The position numbers were made by a program, and so were the translations under genes. A DNA stretch of 39,718 bases, taken from positions 1 to 39,718 of the forward strand of contig CALHWR010000004.1 in the NCBI GenBank assembly GCA_938036665.1. Reading direction: 5' to 3'. The DNA is from an uncultured Collinsella sp. (GTDB taxonomy: Bacteria; Actinomycetota; Coriobacteriia; Coriobacteriales; Coriobacteriaceae). The notes beneath the pieces are model-generated. The model was not told the DNA's origin. It ran no database searches and worked only from the letters and a program-made list of their open reading frames with translations. Shown piece after piece: positions 24,283-33,432 of the stretch (positions are counted from its first letter, which is position 1; every line of letters begins with the position of its first letter).

Positions 24283-25500
24283 TCAACGGTCATCGTCCTT
24301 CAGTAAGCGCCACAGCGTTGTTCGGCTTATGCCCAGCACCTCCGCCGCACGGGTTCGGTTGCCGTGGAGATGATCTACAACCAGATGCGCGATATCTCGC
24401 TCGGTATCGGCCAGCGGTCGCAGGATATACAGGTCGCTTTCGAGTGTCGGGGCGCCAAAGGTTGCGGTCTTAATCACGTCCTCTTGGGCTAGCACTTCCT
24501 CCGCCACAGCGCGATCCACCGTGCCCGCCCCCACCAATATATACAGTCGTTCCGAGACCTCGCGGAGCTGCAGATAATTGCGCGGCCAGCGGTAAGCATC
24601 GAGCGCCTTCGTCGCCGCGGCAGACAGCGTGGGCGCTGCCGTCCCAAATGCACCAGCGAGATATTCCAAATAGCGCGCAATCTTTTGCGACGTGGCTCCC
24701 TGCTCGACGATTGCCGGCGCCACGCTCACCGCACAGGCGAAGCGCTCGGTCACAAAGGCGGCTTGATCACTTTCGCTGCCGCCCGGCATGTCATTCGCCG
24801 TCAGCACCACATGGCAGCGCGTCGCCAACGCGGTGTCGGCCATCGTGGAAACGAGCTCGCGGAGACGCTGGGGGCCAACCGTGTTCCAGCCCTCAATGCA
24901 AAGCGTCAGCCCCGTTTGGAACAACGGCGATTCGGCGCTTTTGAGCAGATGGCGCCAGCCGCGATCCGTTAGCTCATCGAGCGCAACGGCAACAAAGGGC
25001 TGATCGACAAAAGGACCGTCCAGATAGAGGCGCATGGCAATCTCGACCTGACCCGTTCCCAGCTCGCCCTCGAGCATAAGGGGCACACCGCGCGCGTAGC
25101 TCTCGGCGACCGGCGCAGCCACCGAGGCAGGCCCCTCAACGATGCCGTACGCGCTCGATTCGTAGCGGGCCTCAACTTCGTCGGCGTTGAGCCACTCGAT
25201 GCCCGCGTGCGCCGCGGCGCCGCGCACCTCGCGGACCACGACGACCCAAAGGCCCCCGCCCTCTTTGTCGGCGGGGCGAACGGTCAGGCTCAGGCGCGTA
25301 CCCGCACGCCCCATAACCAGACGCGCGCCGTCTCCTATACGGTCGAGGCGTTCGGCAACAAAAGCTGCCACATCCCGCTCAAGCGCCGCGTCATTCATGG
25401 TCGAAATCGCGACGTCCCCACGCGCATCGATTGCCAATGCCGAGGCCCCGGCAGCAGCCAGGGCCTCGGTCAAGATGTTCAGCTTGGCATCGCTATCCAT
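24283..25500 (-). CDS. Degenerate AAA+ / Fis-type HTH transcriptional regulator
   Basis: A 405-residue protein with the ground plan of a bacterial enhancer-binding activator but degenerate. An N-terminal sensory region (1-130) is followed by an AAA+ -like domain in which Walker A reads GELGTGQVE, so the usual GK lysine is Gln. The GAFTGA loop that contacts sigma-54 is absent and Walker B is weak (ALDELTD). The C terminus is a clear Fis-type helix-turn-helix (NRTRAAEVLGISRTTLWRLL). It probably binds DNA but does not activate sigma-54 promoters by ATP hydrolysis, and may act like TyrR-type regulators with sigma-70. The ATG at 25498-25500 follows AGGGGCA. The yeiH gene lies upstream on the same strand. 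Confidence 0.8.
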   Translation of the reverse strand: MDSDAKLNILTEALAAAGASALAIDARGDVAISTMNDAALERDVAAFVAERLDRIGDGARLVMGRAGTRLSLTVRPADKEGGGLWVVVVREVRGAAAHAGIEWLNADEVEARYESSAYGIVEGPASVAAPVAESYARGVPLMLEGELGTGQVEIAMRLYLDGPFVDQPFVAVALDELTDRGWRHLLKSAESPLFQTGLTLCIEGWNTVGPQRLRELVSTMADTALATRCHVVLTANDMPGGSESDQAAFVTERFACAVSVAPAIVEQGATSQKIARYLEYLAGAFGTAAPTLSAAATKALDAYRWPRNYLQLREVSERLYILVGAGTVDRAVAEEVLAQEDVIKTATFGAPTLESDLYILRPLADTERDIAHLVVDHLHGNRTRAAEVLGISRTTLWRLLKDDDR

Positions 25501-25626
25501 GATTTGCCCCTGTCCGCGGCGACGTGCAACCGCCGACGGTCGCACGACCGAGTGTTTCAAAATTGAACGATATTGCTCACCAAACACTATAGGGCAGAAA
25601 GCGCCGTCCTGCGAGTATAGGTGTTG

Positions 25627-25714
25627 CCCCGCATCGCCATCCTGGCGGGGCGATAAGAGCTCTTCGGGACTTATAAACCTGCGGACAAGCCATACCCGCA
25701 AGAGCTCCTATCGC
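25627..25714. repeat. Nested palindromes between yeiH and the Fis-type regulator
   Basis: CCCCGC/GCGGGG (25627-25650) abuts a larger inverted repeat, GCGATAAGAGCTC (25650-25662) with GAGCTCCTATCGC (25702-25714), one mismatch. Inside it CTGCGG pairs with CCGCAAG. No T run follows on either strand. On the minus strand it would lie after yeiH and before the regulator. Confidence 0.6.
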
Positions 25715-25773
25715 TCCACCGCAGGCTTGCGCTCACCAGCAACCAGCAACCAGCACGCGAATAAGCTACTTCT

Positions 25774-26808
25774 CTACCAGATTCCCAGCACGTGCTGCAT
25801 TCCCAAGCTCATGCACGCAATGCCAATCCAGCAGCAAAAGCCCAGCGCGATGGGCTTGCCGCCCTTTTTGACCAGCTCGACGATATCGGTATTAAAGCCA
25901 ATAGCCGCCATGGCCATCACGATAAAGAACTTCGAAAGCTCCTTGATGGGCGCCGTAATGGACGTGGGAAGCTGAAACACCGTGGTGACCACGCTTGCCA
26001 GCACAAAGAACAGCACGAACATGGGAAACGCGCGTTTAAGCGAAAACGTGCTTTTGGCGTCGCCGCCGGCCTTACGCGCCAGATGCATCTGCCAGCATGC
26101 GAGGACCAACGTGATGGGAATAATGGCCAGCGTCCTGGTGAGCTTGACCACCGTGGCGCTCTCGAGCACATTGGCACCGGGATGCATACTGTCCCAAGCA
26201 CTCGCCGCAGCCGTTACGGACGAGGTGTCGTTGATGGCGGTGCCGGCAAACAGGCCAAAGCCCTCGTTGGTCAGCCCGAGCATACCACCGAGCGTCGGAA
26301 ACACGAGCGCCGCGATAACGTTAAACAGGAAGATGACCGAAATAGCCTGGGCAATCTCGCGATCGTCGGCATCGATGACGGGTGCGGTCGCGGCGATGGC
26401 AGAACCGCCGCAAATCGACGAACCCACACCCACAAGCGTCGAGATCTTACCCGGCACGTTCATAACGCGGCAGAGCACAAAGGCGATGACAAGCGAGGTC
26501 GAGATCGTCGCCACGATAATCGGCAGCGACTGGGCGCCCTTGGACAGAATCTGGGAGAGGTTCATGCCAAAGCCAAGCAGGATGACCGCATACTGCAAGA
26601 TCTTTTTAGACGTATAGGTAACGCCGGCGGCAAGCGGCTCACGACGATGCTTGGGAAAGACAAGTGCCAGAACCATGCCGATGAGGATGGCGAATACCGG
26701 CCCGCCGCCCCCCTCGATCTGTTTGCCGAGCAGCGTTGCGGGAATGGCGATGATCAGGCAGAACAAAACGCCCTTCCAGCGCTCGCGTACGATATTTGCC
26801 AGTTGCAT
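25774..26808 (-). CDS. YeiH-family putative exporter (UPF0324)
   Basis: A 344-residue inner-membrane protein of the YeiH/UPF0324 family, about ten hydrophobic segments. It has been proposed to export sulfate or sulfonate, and the function is not established. Signatures are AGVTYTSKKILQYAVILLGFGMNLSQI near residue 55, GVGSSICGGSAIAATAPVI near 125, and GLFAGTAINDTSSVTAA near 185. Length is normal. The ATG at 26806-26808 has AAGGAA upstream. It is divergent from a GntR regulator (27002), which by position may control it. The Fis-type regulator gene follows downstream after a structured gap. Confidence 0.88.
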   Translation of the reverse strand: MQLANIVRERWKGVLFCLIIAIPATLLGKQIEGGGGPVFAILIGMVLALVFPKHRREPLAAGVTYTSKKILQYAVILLGFGMNLSQILSKGAQSLPIIVATISTSLVIAFVLCRVMNVPGKISTLVGVGSSICGGSAIAATAPVIDADDREIAQAISVIFLFNVIAALVFPTLGGMLGLTNEGFGLFAGTAINDTSSVTAAASAWDSMHPGANVLESATVVKLTRTLAIIPITLVLACWQMHLARKAGGDAKSTFSLKRAFPMFVLFFVLASVVTTVFQLPTSITAPIKELSKFFIVMAMAAIGFNTDIVELVKKGGKPIALGFCCWIGIACMSLGMQHVLGIW

Positions 26809-26964
26809 ATGGGATTCCTTCTTTCTATTTCACGTTTGCGACGGCTTATGATACGGCAACGTTGAGCACAGCCATGCGTAAACACAGACCAAGATGCCGC
26901 AATAGTTCTTGGGCAACAGTCGAATTACCCACCGCGGAGAGCCGATTCGCGGCATAATTAACAG

Positions 26965-26976
26965 CTGACATATCAG
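26965..26976. promoter_or_regulatory. Candidate GntR operator
   Basis: CTGA-CATA-TCAG lies 25 bp before the gntR start and just after a CATAAT -10 candidate (26953-26958). GntR/FadR-type proteins often bind short palindromes of this size near their own start. No good -35 box is visible. Confidence 0.4.
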
Positions 26977-27001
26977 TGTGATAGAACGGTTGCGAGGCAC
27001 T

Positions 27002-27703
27002 ATGGAAGAATCGATGCACGTCGGCGAGCAGGAAACGAGCCTACAGGACCAGTCCTACCACACCATTCGACGCAAAATCGTCTACCTGGACTACAAACCG
27101 GGCGAAAAACTGGGTGTCAAGCAGCTTTGTGACGACCTGGATATGGGGCGCACCCCTGTGCGCGAGGCGCTGGTGCGTCTGGCGCAAGAGGGCCTGGTGC
27201 GTACCGTGCCCCAAAGCGGCACCTATGTCTCGCCCATCAACCTCACTCTTGCCGAGAGCGCCTGCTACATTCGCGAACACCTGGAAAAGCAGGTGATTGT
27301 AGAGTGCTGCGCCCGTGCCACCTCGGCAGGCATCGAGCAGCTCGACCGAGCCATCGCGCTGCAGGAAAAGACCATGGCCGAGGAGGATCGCATCGGCTTC
27401 TTTTTAAGCGACAACCTCATGCACCGCATGATCTTTAACATCGCGTGCCGCAGCACCGTGTGGTCGTGGCTCGAGGCGACCAATGCCGACCTGGAGCGCT
27501 TCCGCTGGCTGCGCGCCGCCACGCAGAGGCTCGACAATCAGGAGATTGTTAACGAGCACAAGAAAATCCGCCGCGCTATCGCCGGTCGCGACCCCATCGA
27601 GGCGAGCTTTTTGGTCAGCAAGCACCTGCATATGATGTTCCGCAACCAGACCGAGGTCCTGGACCAATATCCCAAGTACTTCGAGACCAGCAAGCTCCGC
27701 TAA
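27002..27703 (+). CDS. GntR-family (FadR/FCD) transcriptional regulator
   Basis: A 233-residue regulator. The N-terminal winged helix-turn-helix (about 20-85: GEKLGVKQLCDDLDMGRTPVREALVRLAQEGLV) is followed by an all-helical FCD ligand-binding domain. The FCD metal/ligand residues are visible: Asp/His in LSDNLMHRMIF, His in VNEHKKIRRAI and His in SKHLHMMF. FCD-type GntR proteins sense small organic acids or amino-acid derivatives. The ATG at 27002 has GCGAGG five bases upstream; a GTG at 26978 overlaps the candidate operator and is less likely. It is divergent from yeiH, the most likely target along with itself. The stop codon coincides with the start of a palindromic repeat. Confidence 0.9.
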   Translation: MEESMHVGEQETSLQDQSYHTIRRKIVYLDYKPGEKLGVKQLCDDLDMGRTPVREALVRLAQEGLVRTVPQSGTYVSPINLTLAESACYIREHLEKQVIVECCARATSAGIEQLDRAIALQEKTMAEEDRIGFFLSDNLMHRMIFNIACRSTVWSWLEATNADLERFRWLRAATQRLDNQEIVNEHKKIRRAIAGRDPIEASFLVSKHLHMMFRNQTEVLDQYPKYFETSKLR

Positions 27704-27754
27704 CCTGCCAAAAAGGGACAGGTTTATTTTGGCAGGTTTTATCTGGGCAAACGC
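27702..27754 (+). repeat. GGGGAC-loop palindromic element, type AACCTGCC, copy A
   Basis: Perfect 12-bp arms AACCTGCCAAAA/TTTTGGCAGGTT around AGGGACAGGTTTA, then a conserved tail TTATCTGGGCAAACG. It is highly similar to 33227-33278 and to the minus strand at 29875-29927. It starts within the gntR stop codon. Confidence 0.85.
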
Positions 27755-27758
27755 AACA

Positions 27759-27790
27759 AGGCCCGACTCCGCTGCAACGGAGCCGGGCCT
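27759..27790. terminator. Intrinsic terminator between gntR and glmS
   Basis: A 13-bp stem AGGCCCG-CTCCG/CGGAG-CGGGCCT with a six-base loop. On the minus strand TTGTTG follows; there is no T run on the plus side. It lies 26 bp past the glmS stop. Confidence 0.7.
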
Positions 27791-27797
27791 CGGTCAC

Positions 27798-27811
27798 TAG
27801 AACGGCGGAAC
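27798..27811 (-). repeat. Half copy of the 27-bp post-stop palindrome
   Basis: GTTCCGCCGTTCTAG on the minus strand begins 5 bp after the glmS stop and matches the left half of the element at 23585-23611. The right half is missing. Confidence 0.6.
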
Positions 27812-27816
27812 AACAA

Positions 27817-29664
<1,848 letters not shown>

Positions 29665-29734
29665 AGGATAAATCCCTTCGTTCGCGTGACTGCAAGACGT
29701 CCACGCACAGGGGGCGCTGAGACGTATAACGTTC

Positions 29735-29798
29735 GAGTATTGTACTCACGCAAGCGCAAGCTGATATACCAGAAGTGGTATCTCAACTTAGATACCAC
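29735..29798 (-). promoter_or_regulatory. Candidate glmS promoter with palindromes
   Basis: A minus-strand -10 candidate TACAAT (29739-29744) lies inside the palindrome GAGTA-TTG-TACTC (29735-29747). Upstream, GTGGTATC (29775-29782) and GATACCAC (29791-29798) form a perfect 8-bp inverted repeat, with another ATACCA half-site at 29767-29772. TGGTAT resembles half-sites of NagR/DasR-type GntR regulators, though the spacing differs. No good -35 is seen, which suggests an activator or a weak promoter. Confidence 0.45.
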
Positions 29799-29826
29799 CC
29801 GATGCACACATGCCCAGCCGGTCCAA

Positions 29827-29861
29827 ACCGCCACAATGGGGACAGGCACCTTTGTGGTGGT
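29827..29861 (+). repeat. GGGGAC-loop palindrome, type ACCGCCACAA
   Basis: ACCGCCACAA pairs with TTGTGGTGGT (one G-T) around TGGGGACAGGCACCT. The architecture matches the other GGGGAC hairpins but the stem is unrelated. It lies between glmS and the LacI-family gene, 14 bp from copy C of the AACCTGCC type. Confidence 0.75.
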
Positions 29862-29874
29862 CGCGCTGGCAACG

Positions 29875-29927
29875 GCGTTTCCCCAGATAAAACCTGCCAA
29901 AATAAACCTGTCACTTTTTGGTTGGTT
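29875..29927 (-). repeat. GGGGAC-loop palindromic element, type AACCTGCC, copy C
   Basis: On the minus strand: AACCAACCAAAAA, GTGACAGGTTTA, TTTTGGCAGGTT, then the tail TTATCTGGGGAAACG. It matches copies A and B over about 50 bp; the left arm and loop have drifted. It ends about 8 bp before the TACAAT -10 candidate (29935-29940) of the LacI-family gene, so it probably overlaps that promoter. Confidence 0.8.
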
Positions 29928-29976
29928 TAGGATGCTACAATCTGGCTTGTACTTGAAACGCATCAAAGGGGCCGCT

Positions 29977-31110
29977 ATGGCAAAGGTTAAAATCAGCGAC
30001 GTCGCGCGCGAGGCCGGGGTTTCGCTTGGCACGGTTTCCAACGCGCTCAACCATCCCGAGAAGTTGCGCCCCGAGACCCTCAGGCTCATCAACGAGACCA
30101 TCAATCGCCTGGGCTACCTGCCCAACCAAAGCGCTCGTCAGCTCGCGGGCGGCGCCACCAAGTCCTTTGGCCTGGTGCTCCCCCGTCTCGACCACGGCTT
30201 TTCGCTCCAAATCGCCAGCGGCGCCCACAACGAGGCCCGCAAGCACGGCTACGATCTGCTCATCGCCAATGCCGATAACGACGATATTCTCGAGGATCAT
30301 TACCTGCGCTATTTTATGGGCACGCAGATGTCCGGCGTCATGGTTCAGCCCATGGCGTCCCCCGACTGGCACCCCGCTATGACCAAGATGCCCGTGCCGA
30401 TCGTCTATCTGGACATCCATTGCTCCGAGCCCGGTTACTACGTGGCCGCCGACAACGAGGCACAGGGGCGTATTATCGCCGAGCTCGCCATCGCCCGCGG
30501 CGCACGCCATATCACCGTTGTGGGCCGAGCGGCATTTATGCAGCTCGGCCTGCGCGTCCTTGGCATCCACAAGGCACTTGCCCTGCATCCTGATATCAAA
30601 ATTGAGGTCATCGATGCCGGGGAGTGGAATACCGCAGCCGACGGCTACAGCATCGGTACCCAGATTGCCGAACGCCCTGCTGACGAGCGCCCCGATTTTG
30701 TCATCGGCCTGACCGACGTATTGGCCTCGGGCGTTATCTCGGCGCTGACCGACAAAGGCATTTCCGTCCCCGGCCAGGTCCGCGTGGCCGGCTGCGACGG
30801 CAACCCGCTCGCTTGGAGCGGATCGGTCCCGCTCACCACGGTAGCACCCCCAGGCTACGAGATTGGCCGCAAGGGCGTGCAGCTGCTCATGGAACAAATC
30901 GAGGATAAACCTGCCGCCAAGACCAAACGAGTCCGCATCGGCTCCGCCGCGCGCACCGTCACCACGGTCCCGGCCACCGAGGACATCAACCGTCAGGAAA
31001 TCGTGCGTCCCTTCTTGCTCGAGCGCGTAAGCACCCAAAATGCCAAGCCGCATCCGACGGGCCAACCCATAGTCCCGACAACCGACATCAACCTGGGCGC
31101 CTACCTGTAA
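29977..31110 (+). CDS. LacI-family transcriptional regulator
   Basis: A 377-residue LacI/GalR regulator. The N-terminal helix-turn-helix and hinge (KISDVAREAGVSLGTVSNALNHPEKL, then NQSARQLAGG with the usual leucine replaced) precede a periplasmic-binding-like effector domain (about 60-330: SFGLVLPRLDHGF, VMVQPMA, YYVAADNEAQGR, FVIGLTDVLASGV, VAGCDGNPLAW). A C-terminal extension of about 40 residues is longer than usual. The ATG at 29977 has AAAGGGG; a huge open frame upstream is only the shadow of glmS. Ligands are normally sugars or nucleosides. It is divergent from glmS, so amino-sugar control is possible, but the gap holds two repeats. A strong terminator follows. Confidence 0.93.
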   Translation: MAKVKISDVAREAGVSLGTVSNALNHPEKLRPETLRLINETINRLGYLPNQSARQLAGGATKSFGLVLPRLDHGFSLQIASGAHNEARKHGYDLLIANADNDDILEDHYLRYFMGTQMSGVMVQPMASPDWHPAMTKMPVPIVYLDIHCSEPGYYVAADNEAQGRIIAELAIARGARHITVVGRAAFMQLGLRVLGIHKALALHPDIKIEVIDAGEWNTAADGYSIGTQIAERPADERPDFVIGLTDVLASGVISALTDKGISVPGQVRVAGCDGNPLAWSGSVPLTTVAPPGYEIGRKGVQLLMEQIEDKPAAKTKRVRIGSAARTVTTVPATEDINRQEIVRPFLLERVSTQNAKPHPTGQPIVPTTDINLGAYL

Positions 31111-31113
31111 CAA

Positions 31114-31153
31114 AAAAACGCCGCAACGGAAACAGCCCCGCTGCGGCGTTTTT
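31114..31153. terminator. Strong bidirectional terminator after the LacI-family gene
   Basis: AAAAACGCCGCA/TGCGGCGTTTTT, a perfect 12-bp stem with A and T runs on both sides, 3 bp after the stop at 31110. Confidence 0.9.
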
Positions 31154-31205
31154 GCTGACCCCACGGGCCTTCCCCGTTTAGCCGAACCTGCGGCTACGGA
31201 TTTTT

Positions 31206-31260
31206 ATGGAATGTAATCCATTTTTCATTAGCTTTTTTGCAAAAATGGATTCAATTCCAT
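31206..31260. repeat. A+T-rich 55-bp palindrome
   Basis: Twenty-base arms at 31206-31225 and 31241-31260 are complementary at 18 positions (ATGGAAT..AATCCATTTTT with AAAAATGGATT..ATTCCAT); the loop is CATTAGCTTTTTTGC. It is far more A+T-rich than its surroundings. It lies between the terminator of the LacI-family gene and the HAD gene stop, and may serve as the HAD gene's terminator. Confidence 0.75.
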
Positions 31261-31347
31261 TTTTTAGAACAGTGCCTCCGCGCGGGCGCCGTTGCCGTCG
31301 CCGTCCTGCGGGATCGGGCGCGGGGCATGGCGACTCGCGTGCGAACG

Positions 31348-31998
31348 CTAACACACGACCTTGACCGCGGCTGTCAGATCGAACAGCGTATCGAGCACAG
31401 CCTCGCAGCCGTCCACCACGTCCTGCGGCAGCGGCACGATGTCGGGAACGGCAAACACATGGCAACCGGCCGTGATGCCCGAGACGCAACCGTTGCGTGA
31501 GTCCTCGACCACGGCGCACTCCTCGGGGGCAAAGCCCGCGCGCTCGCAGGCGAGCAGGTACATCTCGGGGTCGGGCTTGCCGCGCACGACGTCCTCGCCG
31601 CAGGTCACCGTCTCAAACTTGTCAAAGAGGCCAACCGTCTTGAGGTTGCGCTCGGCCGTAACGTGGCGCGATGACGTCGCAAGACCCACGTGATAGCCCG
31701 CAGCCAGCAGCTCGTCGAGGCACTCGGCGGCACCGTCCTTAAGCTCCAGATCGGTCTTGACCATCTCGTCGCGAATCTCCCTATGGCGACGATAGATTGC
31801 CTCAGCGGTTTCGCAGCTGCCGTAATGCTCATCAAGGATCTCCATGACATCGGGCAGCGTGCGACCGATAAACTGATGGATCAGCGCATCATCAATCGCG
31901 AATCCCAGCTCGGCCGCGCCCGCCTTCCACGCCTTGATACCCAAACGCTCGGTATCGACCAGCGTTCCGTCCATGTCAAAAATAACGGCCTTGATCAT
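31348..31998 (-). CDS. HAD-family phosphatase (beta-phosphoglucomutase-like)
   Basis: A 216-residue haloacid-dehalogenase superfamily enzyme, subfamily IA. Motif I is IFDMDGTLVDTE with Asp8 as nucleophile and Asp10 as general acid. A four-helix cap follows (about 15-85). Motif II is ATSSRH, the motif III lysine is in GKPDPEMYL, and motif IV is VVEDSRNG. It hydrolyses or isomerises small phosphorylated compounds, often sugar phosphates; the substrate is unknown. The ATG at 31996-31998 has GGGGGA six bases upstream; the frame continues to 32085 without a better site. It is divergent from larE across a 173-bp A+T-rich region with TATATA motifs. No T-rich terminator follows except the A+T-rich palindrome at 31206-31260. 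Confidence 0.9.
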   Translation of the reverse strand: MIKAVIFDMDGTLVDTERLGIKAWKAGAAELGFAIDDALIHQFIGRTLPDVMEILDEHYGSCETAEAIYRRHREIRDEMVKTDLELKDGAAECLDELLAAGYHVGLATSSRHVTAERNLKTVGLFDKFETVTCGEDVVRGKPDPEMYLLACERAGFAPEECAVVEDSRNGCVSGITAGCHVFAVPDIVPLPQDVVDGCEAVLDTLFDLTAAVKVVC

Positions 31999-32109
31999 AT
32001 CGGTCCCCCATCGCTTCGCGCTGCTGTACTCCCGCAACTTTACCGCACCTGTAAACTTGTATATAACGTATATAGCATATTGCACTTTCGTTACATAGAT
32101 AGAAGTCTT

Positions 32110-32149
32110 ATGACAAGCGACTCGGTAGGATTATAGTTTTCGACCGAGT
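32110..32149 (+). promoter_or_regulatory. larE promoter with a palindrome bracketing the -10 box
   Basis: ATGACA (32110-32115), a 16-bp spacer and TATAGT (32132-32137) form a fair promoter. ACTCGGT (32120-32126) and its complement ACCGAGT (32143-32149) flank the -10 box, as an operator would. The expected start lies near 32144, inside the right arm. Confidence 0.55.
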
Positions 32150-32171
32150 ACTCAACGGCAAGGATCGACTT

Positions 32172-33050
32172 ATGCTTTCAGACACCACCGCACCCGCAGA
32201 GGGGCTTCAGGACAAACTCGCAGCGCTCGAGCAGCTGCTTTTAGCATACGGACGCGTCGCCATCGGCTTTTCCGGTGGCGTCGACAGCAGCTTTTTGGCC
32301 GCGGTCTGCGCCCGCATCATGCCCGCCAGCACGCTTCTCGTTCACCTCACCACGCCGCTCATCGGCACGCCCGAGCAGGCTTCGTTTGAGCGGGCGGTTG
32401 ACGGGCAGGCCGATGAGGGGCCGCATTTTAAGCTTCCCGTACTCAACCTCTCGGTCGATCAGCTGCAGCTCCCCCAGGTAGCCTGCAACGACGCCGACCG
32501 CTGCTACCACTGCAAGCGCGCCGGCTTTACCGCCATCGTCAACCACGCCAAGTCGCTGGGCTTTCCCACCGTCATCGACGGCAGCAACGCAAGCGACCGC
32601 GGCGACTACCGCCCCGGCATGCGCGCCGCCCAGGAGCTCGGCGTGCGCTCGCCGCTTATGGAGGTCGGCTTTACCAAGGACGAGGAGCGCGAGCTGCTAC
32701 GCGCCTGGGGATACCCCGTCTGGAACCTGCCGGCAGGAGCCTGCCTGGCCACGCGAGTCCCCACGGGCGAGGAGCTCACGCGCGAGAAGGTCGATGTAAT
32801 CCGCACCTGTGAGGACTACCTACACGACCTTGGCCTGGACCAGGTCCGCGCACGCCTCGTCGGCGGCTGCATGCATATCGAGGCCGCGCCGGCAGACGTC
32901 GCCAAGATCGCCGCCCTCGGCAGCACCGCGGTCAACGACGAGGGCAAGGCCACGCTTCCCGCCGCCATCGAGTCCGCGCTGCGCAACCTAGGCTGCGGAC
33001 ACATCTCCCCCGAGGTCGCCCCCTACATCCACGGCAACATGAATCTTTAA
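32172..33050 (+). CDS. larE: ATP-dependent sacrificial sulfur transferase LarE
   Basis: A 292-residue LarE, the PP-loop enzyme that adenylylates the pyridinium dicarboxylate precursor and donates sulfur to it in making the nickel-pincer nucleotide cofactor of lactate racemase and related enzymes. The PP-loop is SGGVDSS at 34-40. RCYHCKR has Cys111 and Cys114, and Cys191 in PAGACLATRVPTG is at the position of the sacrificial cysteine of the Lactobacillus enzyme. Several cysteines leave open a cluster-type catalytic LarE. The ATG at 32172 has AAGGAT seven bases upstream. No larA, larB or larC is visible, so the pathway must be completed elsewhere or the protein serves another thiolation. A 27-bp palindrome starts directly after the stop. 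Confidence 0.9.
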   Translation: MLSDTTAPAEGLQDKLAALEQLLLAYGRVAIGFSGGVDSSFLAAVCARIMPASTLLVHLTTPLIGTPEQASFERAVDGQADEGPHFKLPVLNLSVDQLQLPQVACNDADRCYHCKRAGFTAIVNHAKSLGFPTVIDGSNASDRGDYRPGMRAAQELGVRSPLMEVGFTKDEERELLRAWGYPVWNLPAGACLATRVPTGEELTREKVDVIRTCEDYLHDLGLDQVRARLVGGCMHIEAAPADVAKIAALGSTAVNDEGKATLPAAIESALRNLGCGHISPEVAPYIHGNMNL

Positions 33051-33077
33051 GTTACGCCGTTTTACAAACGGCGTAAC
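33051..33077. repeat. 27-bp post-stop palindrome, variant copy
   Basis: Perfect 12-bp arms GTTACGCCGTTT/AAACGGCGTAAC around TAC, directly abutting the larE stop. Compared with 23585-23611, stem positions 4 and 12 changed on both arms, so pairing is kept. The tail CCGCTCG is shared. Confidence 0.85.
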
Positions 33078-33226
33078 CGCTCGGCGCTGCGCAGGCCCCG
33101 GGCACGGCAATCTGACGTTCAACTGCACGGGCGCGACCAAAAGGTCAGCGCCCGCTTGTTTCACGTCACCTTGCCGCACCCGGAACCTGCTCGCTCGCGC
33201 GTGCTCAACCTGAACTGCGTTAACTG

Positions 33227-33278
33227 ACCTGCCAAAAGGGGACTGGTTTATTTTGGTAGGTTTTATCTTGGGAAACGT
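33227..33278 (+). repeat. GGGGAC-loop palindromic element, type AACCTGCC, copy B
   Basis: ACCTGCCAAAA pairs with TTTTGGTAGGT (one G-T) around GGGGACTGGTTTA, with tail TTATCTTGGGAAACG. It lies in the 382-bp gap between larE and the nuclease. The rest of that gap holds the nuclease promoter region and nothing I recognise. Confidence 0.85.
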
Positions 33279-33432
33279 CGGATAGCCCCGCACATCCCAA
33301 CCATCGCAGTCCCTTCTGGGACAAATGGACCGATAGCGCGCCTCCCCAATCTTTAAGAATCTGTTCGGCAAAACTGTCTGCGGCGTCTCCTGCTAGACTG
33401 GTAGATTCCCAACCGTCCATCCAGGAGCCTCA

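Noticed and set aside
29665..29976. glmS ribozyme in the glmS leader
   Set aside because: The leader is short and I cannot find the conserved core or pseudoknot. AGCGCC occurs, but the rest does not fit.
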